In this document: piece after piece, positions 24,101-36,148 of the stretch
Position numbering within the stretch: position 1 is the stretch's first letter
Layout: each line of letters starts with the position of its first letter
From: Ursus arctos
Lineage: Eukaryota > Chordata > Mammalia > Carnivora > Ursidae
Reading direction: 5' to 3'
NCBI RefSeq assembly: GCF_023065955.2
Contig: NW_026622875.1
Coordinates: 12,627,001-12,691,000, forward strand
Length of the DNA stretch: 64,000 nucleotides
Notes under the pieces: generated by a model
The model's input: the letters and a program-made list of their open reading frames with translations, nothing else
The model's database searches: none
Told to the model about the DNA's origin: nothing
Translations under genes and position numbers: made by a program

Positions 24101-24860
24101 TCAATATCAATAGGTGGCCATGGTACCTGATTAAGATATCCTTATCTGAACAGAGTGTAAACCATGCAATTAAAAATCCTAAATCATAGATAAATGGTTA
24201 TTGCCTATTCGAACATACAGTTGCTCAAAAAGCAAATAGATTTTTTTTTCCTGAGTAAGTACACACCTTTTATGTGCATTTGACTTGTATGAATTCTCAT
24301 TACTGTAAAATTATTACAAAGTCTGTATTGATTCTTCAATTTAAAACTGATATTAATCTCTGCACCCCCTAATAATATTTTGAAAATGGTAGTGAATTAT
24401 AAATTGTGTTTGTACTAATGGTGGCACCATTGTAGGTGTTAAATAGAAATAACAGCTCTGCTTTGAGGGAATGAGTCCTGCATTTTGTAAGTATTGTTAT
24501 ACAAGGGTTTTAGAGATGCATCCAATGCATAAAATGTGACCACCCTGTAATTATATGATCATTGTGAAATATCAGACAATCAAAACATACAAAGAAGAAA
24601 GTAAAAATCATCCATAAGCCTAACACTAAGAAATACAATTATAGTCTTTAAAAATGAGAAAACACATAACTGCTAAAATGGGTAAGCAAAATATTAACTT
24701 ATATTTTCCTTATGAAACAAAATTAGAGTAAGGTTAGAAGAAACTACATCAGTTAAATACCTCCATCATTTAACTACAATGCTCCCTAACTCCTCCTTAT
24801 TTGGATTTATCTTCACCCCCTTCCCACTGTTAGATATGAAGGGAGCACAACCGAATGCCA
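21106..24860. other. Unassigned intergenic DNA
   Basis: A 3.7-kb stretch with no gene and no clear repeat. Minor items are an atatct triplication near 22100-22122, a GTGT-rich patch near 23525-23555 and a short CACACA run near 23725. The text at 24560-24640 faintly resembles an old transposon fragment but is not callable. Confidence 0.5.
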
Positions 24861-24864
24861 TCAG

Positions 24865-25080
24865 CCACATAGTAATCCTCCTCAATCCCTTTCATTTTCC
24901 TAAAGACCAAGTCCCTTTGACTCTACTTCCAAAATACACCTCCATTCCTCCATCTCTGCTGTCACTCCCCTTCTCTAGTCCTCCATCATCCTGTACCTGG
25001 ACAAGAGCCTCCTATTTGTCTCCCTGCTTCCTTCCATTTCTGCCCCTTTAAAATCGTCTCTCATTCAACAGCCAAAAATG
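24865..25080 (+). mobile_element. LINE-2 fragment, sense
   Basis: The pyrimidine-rich order 'tcatcctgtacctggacaag', 'gcctcctatttgtctccctg' and the following 'cttccatttctgccccttt' matches the late part of L2 as I know it. It is diverged, with no frame preserved. Confidence 0.6.
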
Positions 25081-25089
25081 GCCATTAAT

Positions 25090-25210
25090 AAATTATTGGA
25101 TTTATTTATTCAATCATTCATGGCCTTGAACTACTTTGTGCTCCATACTTTCCTAGGCACTGGAGATATATCAGTGAACAAAACAAATCTCCTCTCTTCA
25201 TGCAACAATT
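25090..25210 (-). mobile_element. LINE-2 3' end, antisense
   Basis: Text 'tttattcaatcattcatgg', then 'cctaggcactggagatatat' and 'cagtgaacaaaacaaatctc' is the antisense of the L2 3' end (reverse of the caggcact...ctgtatccc region). It sits head-on against the sense L2 piece just upstream. Confidence 0.75.
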
Positions 25211-25291
25211 CACAGGTTCTGGGATTTCTCAGGACTTCTCAGGCCTCCATAGTCTTTCTCGGATGCCTGGTAGGGGAAGACTTCTGTGTCT

Positions 25292-25323
25292 CCCGCCCCA
25301 CCCTATCCCACCCCACCCTACCC
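25292..25323 (-). other. Strong G-quadruplex-forming motif (C-rich on plus)
   Basis: The plus strand holds seven runs of three or four C separated by one to three bases (C-runs start near 25292, 25296, 25301, 25307, 25311, 25316, 25321). The minus strand therefore has seven G-runs with loops of 1-3 nt, well above the usual four-run rule. The plus strand could form an i-motif. Confidence 0.85.
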
Positions 25324-25389
25324 TGCTGGATTAAGCACACATATTTGTGTTTTCAGGGTTTCCTGTGCATTCCTGTCTCTCGGCAGCTA

Positions 25390-25515
25390 CCTACACTATA
25401 TTATCATGGTTAATTACCTTTCTGTCCTTCCTGTGTTAGAGTGTGAAGTCCTCCTAAGAAGGGACTCTGTGTTTCCACTCTTGTTTATTAGATTACATCC
25501 TAACCCCATGACCTA
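25390..25515 (+). mobile_element. Possible LINE-2 3' remnant
   Basis: 'tagagtgtgaagtcctcc' followed by 'agggactctgtgtttccac' resembles the L2 3' end (gtgagctcc...agggac...tgtgtc). It is weak and short. Confidence 0.4.
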
Positions 25516-28500
25516 ACTACCAGTTATTGGAATACTTGTTGGGAAAAAAAGGCCCAGAGAATTTAGTTTCAGTATCATACAGAAATGAAGCAGCAAATAA
25601 AAAACCTAATGAAGAGTCTCAGGTTCAAAAATCCATTCTGGGCTTTTCTTTCTTACAGCTCCTAGATAGGTTTTAGAATCTGATTGGTTGAAAATGACCC
25701 TAAATAAGATAGGGATCACATAAAATGGAACAGGTTTGTGGAGACTAAAAATATAGTCAATATGAAACCCATTTTTAACCTTCCAGCGGGGTGATTCTCT
25801 ACAAATTATGTAAATGCAAAACTTTTCTCATTTCTATGTCAATAATTGATATGTAGGTCATGAAATATCTAGCCGGTTATCCTGCAAGCAGATGAAAATG
25901 TGGTATGATGCTAACAGTGAGTTATATCCATGCAGTGTGAGTTTTTATTTATTTCAATTACTGGTAATTTTCTGACTCTTCTCCTTGAAGTCTGGGCCTA
26001 TCCCTCAGGCCTATTCGTCTCTATCCTTTCTATTTTTTCCAGGAACAGGAATGTGGTAGGGTGTGTTAGACAGTGGTTTATAGTCAAACATAATTGGTCA
26101 GATCTCTCAAAAAATATGTTTTTCTGAGATTCTGTCTGCAGAAAGAACATTGAATCCACATGTGTTGTTTTCTCCTGTTGCCACTGACATCCAGCAGTCA
26201 ACATCTGGTCTGTTTTTAGTTTTTAAAAAACTTTTCTTTCTTTTTTTTTGTTTGTTTTGTTCTGTTTTTTGTTTTAATGTGGCTTTCCTATTTTTCTAAA
26301 CTTACCCCAGATGCCAAGATTGTCTAAATTCTAACCTTTTTTCCAGGGCTTTATTTTGTATGGATAATGGTTCAGTAAATGATTATTATCACTTTCCTCT
26401 GCAAAATGAAGGATAATCCTTCTTTATGTTCTCTTGGGCTTTTCTAAACATGAACTGGCTTTTTAAAACAAAATATTTTAAAGTTGAATTTTATGCTTTT
26501 CTAATTAAAAGGGGTATTTTTAAAATAATTGAAAAAAGCTGGCGTAATATATCAGAACAATAATATATTCTTCATCTTGGCTCAGGATGAATTGGCTTGA
26601 TTTTGCAAAGACCAAAGATTCATTTTTGTCAATGCTGAATTCATTCACCTTCTTAATCTTGGTTTAGAATATATAGTATTGTGTGGGTAGTAGAAATTGG
26701 AGAACTAAGGACACCACTTTGAGTTTTATTAGGAGGAAATAAAAACTCACATTAAAACTTGTCTTGGAATGACTCATAGATTCAACAGGGATTATTCTCC
26801 AAAATAAAAATGACCCTATGTTTAGGGGGAAAAAAGATTAGAGGCTGTGACCAGCCCAAGATTCAATTCTAAAAGAACCGAAATTCTCTGTTCAACCTTA
26901 ACCCATGTAAATTTCTTAAATCTCAGTCGATTTTACTTTACAACTGGAAAGTATCAGGACCACCATGAAAAAACAGACAACAATTTGGTCTTAAAAAAAT
27001 TATTAAGTAAATATTGATTTCTCAGGAGAAAAGCTCAAACTACAGACATCCACACCCAATAATTAGCTAATCTACATTAAATGCCAAAGATGAATAGTAA
27101 AAAATAGAAAAAGAAACTACAGCTTTTATCCACAATTTGACAGGTATATGAAATGCCAAAGGCAAATTTCAGTTACCTAGAGCTTAGATTGCTAAATACT
27201 TTACTTCTTTGGATTTACATATTTAATGTTTTCTTAATTGAAATGATTGAATATAAAGTGCTATTTAAATAATTCTCCTACTGTTCTTATTCCCTTTTCC
27301 CTATGACTAATGATTGAGAATGCTGGTCATTTTTGCTCAAAAATTACTTGAAGCTATTTAGCTTCTTTACCTCAAAAATTAGCATAAATATTGCTGACCA
27401 TTCACACTTCTTTCTTATTGTCTTCCATTAAGAACATTTAGCCCGAGAAGGTACAAAAGGGGATACAAGGTATTCTGTAGAGTGTTCATATTTCAAATTG
27501 ATGATTAATCTTTTCAAATGTTTTAATGTTAATATGTCTAGAAATCATACTCTGTGCATTTTCTAATTTATGCCACCATATACCAGGATTTTCTTCTATG
27601 AAGCTGATTTCTATATGCAGTATTATGAATATGATTATTAAGGCACTAATACATGATCTTGGGCACATCATAAGAGCTGGTGTGCATTGACTGATTGTTA
27701 CAATTTGTAAATTTCACATTTGGGAAAATAGGATCATAGTGAAATATGCTTTGATGATAAGGATGAGAGTTTTTCTCAGAAAATTAACACTGTCCAAAGA
27801 TTGTACATAAAATACATCATTGTCCAGAGGTCAGCTCCATAAATACTACAGATATGTGAAAATCATTCCCCTTGCTTCCTAATAAAGAAGGATCCCTCTG
27901 TAACTTCAAGGTTTGTTACCTATCTATAGAATTGAGTGGCAAGGATCATCACTAAAAGGCTGGCATCATTTTTCTCACTTCAGCCACAGTAAGTTTTCTT
28001 TTAAAGCAAACTCCACTTACGATTCTAGGATTTAGGGCAGAGATGAAATTAGAGTCCAGTCTTTCAATTCATATTCTTTCCATAAAAGTATAGAATCACA
28101 TGATTCCTGGTCTTGTGTTTTCATTAGAGTCACAAGATTCCTATAGCAAACAATGAAAGATGAATAGATATAAGATCAGAGAAAGATAAAAGACCCCCTT
28201 CAATATTATGTCACAGCTAGGCACTTTGTTCTATATAATTAATTACTCTGAAATTGACTTCTGGATATTTAATCCTTTTCAAAAAAATTTTTTTGTTTTT
28301 GTTTTTCTTCATCTTCAGAGCTTCTTGGGTTAAAAAAAAAAAGTTTCAGGTTATAGGAAGTAACAAGTTAGGCATTAGAAATCAAAGCCTGCCAGATGAT
28401 GCAAATGACATCAATGAAAATATAACAGTGATGATATTAATAATGCACAAACAAATATAGCCCTGGCTTACCTAGTGCTCTTTTATCCACATTGCTTTAC

Positions 28501-29640
28501 CAGAACAAATCCTATTTAAGGTGATGCAGCCAGGTAGTAGAAGGATTGGATTGGATTTTGAAGGGGAGACAACTCTTTGTTATACATTGATTGGGTTATG
28601 CAGCTCCTTCTCTTCTTTATAATTTTAAGTGTTTATTATGTAGATATTGATGAATACTGGCATCTTTTCCCATCCTAACTGCATAACAGTAACACAATTT
28701 GCCTTGGATATCTATTAAACTGGCATTATTGGTGATGTTGGCTGCCTGTTATGTGTACCCCTTTCCTTCCCGGGCAAGGAATGGGGTTAGGAATTACCTA
28801 TTACTCTCGATATCCAGAAAAGGAAGAAATGGCAGGTGCTTGCTTTCGCAGCAGCTATGATAAAAGCACATAACATTGACATTGCCAGTCAGATACTCTC
28901 AACCAGTAAATCCACTCTGGAGTGAGTGATGCAAAGATGCAAGGACAAAGGAGATTTTGTTCTGGTACAAATAGAAGAGACAACAGTTCCAGGGTCAGCA
29001 CTGGCAATGGTGCCAATGGCAGAAAGTGTCCAAGTTTAGGGATGAGGGGCAATATCTGGCATCCTGCAGCTGTGGCCATGATGTCCATCCCAATGCTTCC
29101 TGAGGAGTAACTTCAGCTGTGTTCCTGGTGTTCAGTCTTTCTTGGTTCCCGCTTGTTTTCTGAGCCTACTATTCCAAATTTGCTGCAAATTCTGTGAGTA
29201 CCCAAAAAGCTTTTTGAGAAATTCCTTTTGGATTTAACATCCAGAGTCAGTTTTGGTTAGTTCCAAGGAGGAACTTTGGTAGTTAAATGGCTTGAGTAGA
29301 GAAACTTTTGCTTTCTGGGTCTGGAAATACCCAGTGCATATGCTTGTTTTGGTGCAGATTTCACTCACTAGTAGGGAAATGTATTGAGGGCCAGCTTAAT
29401 TTCTCAACTGCCGGTAAGTGCTTGCTGTCCATTCTAACCTCTCCAGAATTTTCCTTATACAATCAGTAAAATATTACAAGTAAAATATCTTTCTCTTTTT
29501 CTTTTTCAGCTGGTGGGCTCAGTTCTCCCTCCTTTATGTTAGTTTCCCCAAGGCTTTGCAATAAACAATGCATCATGTAAAGATCTAAAGAAATTTGCTC
29601 ATTTGCTGTTATGTTCAAGAAAGTCTCTGTCCCACCATTG
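25516..29640. other. Unassigned intergenic DNA
   Basis: A 4.1-kb stretch without a recognisable gene. A T-rich patch lies at 26235-26275. The region 28840-29300 has somewhat repeat-like wording ('cttgttttctgagcctac', 'aagctttttgagaaattcc') that I cannot assign to a family. No coding pattern is sustained. Confidence 0.5.
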
Positions 29641-29647
29641 TTCTTTC

Positions 29648-29815
29648 TAAGTGGCAAGAGCCCTGGACCAGAAGTCTGGAGAACATACTTCCTTGTCCTT
29701 GTTCTTTTCCCAATTGACTTGTCACCTTCATCAATGACTTCATCTTTCTGGGCATCAGCTGTCCATGTGTAAAATGTGGGAAGGAAACCTCAGGAAGGTG
29801 GGCTGTATCATTTCT
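29648..29815 (+). mobile_element. MIR-family SINE (MIR3-like)
   Basis: 'ggcaagagccctggaccag' at the head, then 'gacttgtcaccttcatcaat', 'tctttctgggcatcag' and 'catgtgtaaaatgtgggaag' follow the MIR order. It is diverged, as expected for this ancient tRNA-derived SINE. Confidence 0.7.
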
Positions 29816-31530
29816 TCTTGTATTACTTCTTGCTTCACAGAATCTGATTTCATAAGAAAATGTTCTAACAGGGAAAAGTTTGCCCTATTCTCCCCAACCC
29901 CTCAACATAAGCATCATTATCCATCCTTCAATAAAATATAAGGAGAAAAAGGGGGCAATAAAAGCAGAAAAAGAAAAAAAAACCCTGTTTTATTTTGATA
30001 GAAGTTCATGAAATATAGAAACTCAGTTTCAATTTTCTAGAGCTCTGAACAATTAATCTTAATTATTGCCTAAAGAAACCAAACATGCATAATTCCAGGT
30101 CTTTAAAGAATTCCATTCATTAAAATAAAGGAGTCAGGTATAGGTAGAGTGATATTTTTATGAAGCCCTAGACTTGTAATTTTCCAACATCTGTAGGGAG
30201 TTAAAAAACAATCACTACGATCATTTCAGTTACTCTGAAGCCAGCAATATGAGTAATCCTTAAGACGTTTTATGGGTCCTACAAAATCATCAAATAGATT
30301 TTCAAAAAGTGTTTGCAGTAAGAACCACACCTCTTTTTTTCTGGGCATGGAAAAACCATGTAAAATAGATTCTCAATGAAGCCAGCATTGTAAGTAACAG
30401 ACACAGAGTTTATTTTTAGAGACTGGGTTACCATTAGTACATAGTTGAACACTTTCTAGTCTGACAAACACACAAGAAACACCTTCCTGATCATTTATAG
30501 AACAAGGTCTTGTCTCCACCCTATATAAAGTATAAAATATAGAGGTTCTAATAATAGGGATACACCTAATAAATGCATTGATGGGTGCTTTCTCTTTCAA
30601 CACAATTAAATTGCCCTAAGCAGTATCTAGTTAATGAGGTCTTAAATTGTCAGAAATAAATAGGTGTGCTCTGCCTTAAACTTCCGCATGAGGCAATGGC
30701 AGACACTGCTCTTTTCAGCTCCTTAAATTTATTTTGGACCCTCTGCCTATCTAGTCAAGGTCCCCTTAGTGAGACTGGTCAGGGACTTCCAGCTGCCTGT
30801 CTCCTCCCTAAGAGGCCTGCTACAGTGCCACATGCACCTCCTTTATTGGAAGCTGACACTGTACTAACAAAGAAAGCTGGCAAGCAGCTGTAATTGGGAA
30901 GTTTAAGCTTGGGAATATTAGGAAAAGACACTTAGTTCTGCATTACCCTTGAGCATTTTTAGAAGGTGTGAGGTACTTTTGCTTCTAATTAAAACCAGAG
31001 GAAACACTGAACGAAGGCCAGCCTCACATGTAATAAAGGAGATGTGTACTTTGACAAGCTTTTTCCCTGGCATTCACTTCACCTCTATCCCAACTTTTCA
31101 AATTTCTGTAGTAGGGGAAAGCCACTCTTATTCAACTTTTCAAACTAAGAATAAAATGACTGTATGCCTAGGAAAGGTGGTATGATGATTTAAATTCATA
31201 TTAAGGTATACATGACTGACATTAGATTATTTCTGAAAGCTGGTTGGGATAAGAAGAAAAGGGATAAGAAAAAAAAAAGAGTATTAAGATACTAAGAGTG
31301 TAACAAAAAGTTGGAAGTTGGCCAGGAAACTTAATTCATCCACAAACAAACATGGGGAAGGAGGTATTTAGGAGGGAGTTGTGAGCTAGCTTGATGCTTA
31401 CCCACTAGGCTTACAGAGAAGCTGCAAGGTGACTTTTGTTTTAATGGGGAACCCTTGGTCAGGCCTGACTTGATGTCCAAAGAGTACATCACATAAATTT
31501 TGCCAACAGAAATCCCAGGCGGACTTTTTG
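29816..31530. other. Unassigned intergenic DNA
   Basis: No gene or nameable repeat. Unique-looking DNA with a few A-runs (29964-29985, 31270). Confidence 0.5.
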
Positions 31531-31531
31531 T

Positions 31532-31662
31532 TTATTGCCTGTCTCCACCTCTGTTATGTGAATTTCTTGGGGGTAAGGAGTCTTACTGTTCTATTCACCA
31601 CTAGATCCCCAGCACCTGAAAAGTGTCTGGTATGTGGGAAGGACTCAGTAAATATTTGTTTT
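31532..31662 (+). mobile_element. LINE-2 3' end, sense
   Basis: 'tgcctgtctccacctctgtt', 'tattcaccactagatcccca', 'gcacctgaaaagtgtctgg' and 'ggactcagtaaatatttgtt' are the L2 3'-end phrases in order. Divergence is moderate. Confidence 0.85.
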
Positions 31663-32069
31663 AGGAAGGAAGGAGCACAGGCCTATTGAGACCACCCAGT
31701 GACGGGAAATCTGGGGCATGTGGTCTTCAGTAGTCCAATGAGCATGTAGCTATCCGTGTTCAAAAAGTACACACCCAAGGGAGTGTGGTTATAACATAGT
31801 TGGCACACTATTCTATTGGCAAGGTTTATCTCGCTATGTTCACTCACCCCAATGCTCCCTCTGGCTTCTGACTTACCTCCCACTGCATAGTCCTTCCCTC
31901 TTGGAGCACCTAGATGTGAATGCATCACCCATCATACTGCCCTTTGACTTTACGTGATTGCTGGTCCTTAACTGAGGTCCCATCTTTATTCCTGGAATTC
32001 AACATTGGTCCTTTAGACACCAAGCCTGCACAAATCCTATGACTCTCCAGCCATTTCAGATTGAGCAGC
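31663..32069. other. Unassigned intergenic DNA
   Basis: No gene or repeat that I can identify. Confidence 0.5.
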
Positions 32070-32083
32070 AAACTTTCATTCTT

Positions 32084-32285
32084 TTTTTTTTTTTTTTAAG
32101 ATTTTATTTATTTATTCGACAGAGATAGAGACAGCCAGCGAGAGAGGGAACACAAGCAGGGGGAGTGGGAGAGGAAGAAGCAGGCTCATAGCGGAGGAGC
32201 CTGATGTGGGGCTCGATCCCAGAACGCCGGGATCACGCCCTGAGCCGAGGCAGACGCTTAACTGCTGTGCCACCCAGGCGCCCCC
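32084..32285 (-). mobile_element. Can-SINE, ursid-type young subgroup, antisense
   Basis: Complete antisense SINEC: T-run (tail), then 'aagattttatttatttattc', 'agagatagagacagccagc', 'ggctcgatcccagaacgcc', ending with 'gtgccacccaggcgccc'. The sense head would read ggtggcacagcagttaagcg, the subgroup I associate with bears. Exact 14-bp duplication aaactttcattctt at 32070-32083 and 32286-32299. Confidence 0.98.
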
Positions 32286-32299
32286 AAACTTTCATTCTT

Positions 32300-32825
32300 A
32301 AGCACGTCCTCAATCTGGCCACTGCCCAACCGTGTCAAGTCCCATGTTCATGGTGTAGTATAAATCTGAGGGTGAGATTAAGTCTTTAGAGGAAGGAACT
32401 AATGAGTCCACCTTCCAGGAGCAAGCAATAGGAGAGACTGAGGAGAGGGGAAGAGGGTAGAAAGAAAGGAGTTCCATGGAATCTGGGAGCATGGAAAGGG
32501 CGATGGGAGCAAAAAACTCTATATACTTTAAAATCTGGCTCTGGATTTGTCCTGTCCCAAATGCTGACTGTACCAGCCTGTAAAACATTTAGAGAGATGC
32601 ACAACTGTGCAAACAAAGCAAATTGCAAACCAGTTTTAGTAATTTCTCAATGAAGGGATTACCCTGTAATTCTCTGTGAACCTCCTATTTTGCAAGCCCA
32701 AAGGGAAAATAGTTTGTTCTAGACACGTCTATTATTGCTTGTCCCACCCTCAGCTAGTTGGAAGGGAAACTGCCCTTGCCTTCAAGTCCCTGCTGAGCAT
32801 GCACAACCACGCTCACTGGTCTCGT
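32300..32825. other. Unassigned intergenic DNA
   Basis: No gene or repeat recognised between the SINE and the following MIR. Confidence 0.5.
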
Positions 32826-32955
32826 CCACAAAATATGGTCAAAATAGTATCTGCCTCCCAAGGTGTTATTGGGATTAAATGAATCACAGCTAGAGTGTTT
32901 AGGAAATTGTCTGGCCCATAGTAAGTGTCCAATAAATGTCAGCAGTAATACTGAC
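32826..32955 (+). mobile_element. MIR 3' portion, sense
   Basis: 'tagtatctgcctcccaagg', 'gttattgggattaaatgaat', 'ggaaattgtctggcccatag' and 'taagtgtccaataaatgtca' are the MIR 3' half in order. Confidence 0.88.
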
Positions 32956-33145
32956 TGTGATGGTAAGAGATGACAGTGATGATGTTTATAATAATGTTAA
33001 CGCATCACTAGGTATGACTGATTGGACAAGACATGCTCCTAGCCAAAAGCTACCAATCAAGAAGCTGCATGTTGTTTTCTGATTTCTGTGGCTGGTTTCA
33101 AACGGTGAGCTAGCCCAATCAGAGCCTTTCTCAGAGAACCAACCA

Positions 33146-33350
33146 GGGGCGCCTGGGTGGCACAGCGGTTAAGCGTCTGCCTTCAGCTCAGGGCGTGGTC
33201 CTGGCGTTCCGGGATCGAGCCCCACATCGGGCTCCTCTGCTATGAGCCTGCTTCTTCCTCTCCCACTCCCCCTGCTTGTGTTCCCTCTCTCGCTGGCTGT
33301 CTCTATCTCTGTCGAATTAAATAAATAAAATCTTTAAAAAAAAAAAAAAA
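33146..33350 (+). mobile_element. Can-SINE, ursid-type young subgroup
   Basis: Head ggggcgcctgggtggcacag followed by cggttaagcgtctgccttc, then 'ggcgttccgggatcgagcc', 'ctatgagcctgcttcttcc', 'tctatctctgtcgaatt' and a pure A tail of about 16. Exact 13-bp duplication agagaaccaacca at 33133-33145 and 33351-33363. It is inverted relative to the same subgroup copy at 32084. Confidence 0.98.
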
Positions 33351-33363
33351 AGAGAACCAACCA

Positions 33364-35395
33364 ATAGTGACCGATAAAGGTCATGGGCTGGGGTGACCCC
33401 AGCATGGCAGTGTGAAGGTTAAAATCGTAAGGAGAAGGTAATTGAAAGAAAGGTGAGTGACAAACAGGCATTGTAAGAAATGCACAAAGAAGTGGAAACA
33501 CACAGAGAAAGAGAAAGAAAGAGAATGCAAACTCAGAGTGATCGGCAGCCGGCCTGCCTTTTAATTCTGCTGCTCTCACTACTGGTTTCTTAAATGTCTC
33601 CTGATTGCAACCCTCACTCCTGACTTTTCTTTTTAAATTCATTTGGGTTTGAGTGGTTTTTATGTTTCATGAGCCCAAAGAATCCCAACTGGATTTTAAA
33701 AATACTTTTTATAGTATAATTAGTCATACTACAAAAATGAGTCAGACATTATCTGGCTGCAAGACTTCCTTTCAACTGTGGTTTACAAATTTTAGAGCAT
33801 ACCAATGATTACAAACACTGATTAACAGATTCAGCTGTTTATGCACATTGGAATTTCAATGGATAGTCCCTCCTATGTAATTCCGTCCTCGTGTCCACTA
33901 CAAAGAGATGGTGATGTGAGCTCTGAACCCATGACTGAAGTGGCGGCGGAGGAGTGTCAGGCACTGCAAACTCAGATGCCTACAGGGAACACTAATGCAT
34001 AAACTGGGTATAATTTAATACAGAGTGGTAGGAATTCTGCCAACTGAAGAGGCGTGCCATCCTGTGCCTCGCTGGGCCCCTTTCCAAGAAGAGAATTTCT
34101 CCTCAGATCAGTCTTCTGTTGACTGATGGAAATATGTTTCCAATATAAAAACTGGAAATTCAAAATTTAAAAACTTGAATCTTCTGATTTTTAAACGTTG
34201 GAAACTAATTTAATTTTTAAAAACAGATATGGCCTGAGGAAAATGTGTCTGCAGACCCAACTTTATCTGAGGCTGCCAGTTTCACCCTCTGATGTAATAG
34301 GATGAGAAATACACAAAGTAAGGAGCTGGATGCCTCACAACTTTTACCATATTTCCTAAGTTCCCAGCTGGCTATGTGGTTACACTGTGAAAAGACAAGA
34401 AAGGGGAGACTTTATTTTGAGATGTTTTGCCAGAGGGAAGTAAAAAAAAGTACATCAACATTTGTCTAAAAGATTCGAGAACGAGTTAACATAATTATCA
34501 TCAAATTATGGATCCTGGTAATAATACATACATAATAATGCAATAATGCCTTTTGTTATAACCATGTTATGCCTCCTACCACACTTGTATGTCATTTCGC
34601 AACTGTCTTCTCCATCACGTACATTTCAACAACAACGTCTAGGAAATCACAGTATGTGGGTGATTTTTAAACTTTTTTCCTGTTCCTAACAGATTCATAG
34701 TAAACCTTTGGCTTTTAGAGTTATATTTAAGCATACTCTTTGTCTATGGTAAGAAAATAGTTTAAGTGATATATACACATATTTTAATTTCCCTCGAATG
34801 ACGTGCTCTAAAATGTTTTTTAAATTTTTCTAGACTAACCTAATTAATTGCAATAGAATACACATTTTGAAATGCAGAGTATATAAAACATGATACAAGG
34901 CATGGCTTTCAGATTATAATTCGGTCATAGTCTTCTCAGTGTATGCTACAACTGTCCTCTTATTTTCAAAAGACTATATAAACACTCTCTATGAAATGTA
35001 AATTTTTGTATTCTGTCTTTTGCTCTAAATTCTTCAAATTTAAAGCAAAGTGGTTATAATGGAGAGATTAACTTCCTTCCACATCCCCTCTCTTAAAACC
35101 TGTGAATCTAATGCTGAAGACAAAAGATGAAAGAGAATCAGTTACTGGTATTTAAAAACTCTAGACCTCATATGAAAAAGTCCTCACTACTTCCAGTGTT
35201 AATCCCAACATCTGAAGAGCTTAGAAGGGCTTCCAGTGTTAACCCCAAGTTAGAAGAGCTTATTACTGTCCTTGAAGAGAAAACCGAACAAACAAAATTA
35301 ACAACTGTTCTTAGGCCTATTAGAGGACTCCGGCTGTAGGGCAAACCACTCCCGAAATCTGGGAGAGACAGGTGGTGACAGGCAGATTAACAGCT
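33364..35395. other. Unassigned intergenic DNA
   Basis: No gene. AT-rich unique-looking DNA. A 70-codon open stretch at 35127-35339 spans the short duplication at 35190-35262 and resembles no known protein. Confidence 0.5.
35190..35262 (+). repeat. Imperfect tandem duplication (40-bp period)
   Basis: cttccagtgttaatcccaa... at 35190-35223 recurs as cttccagtgttaaccccaa... at 35230-35262, both ending gaagagctta. The 40-bp offset is not a multiple of three, which argues against a coding repeat. Confidence 0.85.
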
Positions 35396-35874
35396 GCCCA
35401 AAGAAGTCCACATCCTAAACCCTGGAACCTGTGAATATGTTACTTTACACGGCAAAAGGAAATTAAGGTAGCAGATGGAACTACGATCAATAATCAACTA
35501 ATATTAAAGCACAGAAATTACCGATTAGGGCCAATGCAATTACAAAGCTGCCTTAAAAGTGGGAGAATGAGACAGAAGAGAATCTTAGAGGTGGCAGTGT
35601 GAAAAGCACCCTGCCCTTTGTTAATGGTTTGAGAGATAGAGAAATGAATTCGCCATCAAGGAAGGCAAACTGGCTTTAGAAGGTGAAAAAAATACAGAGA
35701 AATATTCTCCCATGGAGTGTCCAGAAGAAATGTAGCCTTTCCAACACAATGATTGTAGCCCAACGAGACCCATACAAACTTTTGACTTCCAGAACTATAA
35801 GATAATAAATTTGTATTGTTTTAAGATGTCAGGTTTGTGGTAACTTGTTACAGTACCAATGATAAAATAATACA
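35396..35874 (+). mobile_element. MLT1-type solo LTR (ERVL-MaLR)
   Basis: Ordered LTR phrases: 'accctggaacctgtgaatat', 'gttactttacacggcaaaag', 'gggccaatgcaattacaa', 'gtgtccagaagaaatgtagc', 'gacttccagaactataagat', 'aataaatttgtattgtttta' and the terminal 'gtggtaacttgttacag'. It is about 480 bp with no internal retroviral sequence next to it, so this is an old solo LTR. The polyadenylation-type aataaa is present. The exact MLT1 subfamily is not resolved. Confidence 0.85.
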
Positions 35875-36148
35875 TAAGTCAATCCAGAGAGTCTCAGCTG
35901 AGCAGCTTACCTGAAGCAGAAGCCACTAGAGCCATAATACCAAAATGCTAAGCTTTACAAATTGCGGGAGGGTGAATACGGGCTACTTGACAGTGAGAAA
36001 GTCCTGGGAACTGTAATCTTAGAGAAATCCCAATACTTTCATGGTTTTACCTCTAGGAGCCTCCTACCAGGTTCTCATGATGATCTAGAAAAGCTGACCC
36101 GAGGCAGGAGGAGGGGTAGACCAAGCAAAATAAAATCCACCTAGAGCA

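Noticed and set aside
28833..28865. Possible U6 snRNA-derived sequence (gtgcttgctttcgcagcag...)
   Set aside because: About 24 of 31 bases at the start resemble the U6 5' end, but the similarity stops there. The rest of the roughly 107-base RNA, its conserved core and T-run are absent, so this is more likely chance or a very short fragment.
35127..35339. 70-codon open stretch with charged, helix-like text
   Set aside because: It spans a 40-bp out-of-frame duplication, has no recognisable domain, and lacks a supporting promoter, splice or conservation signal within the window.
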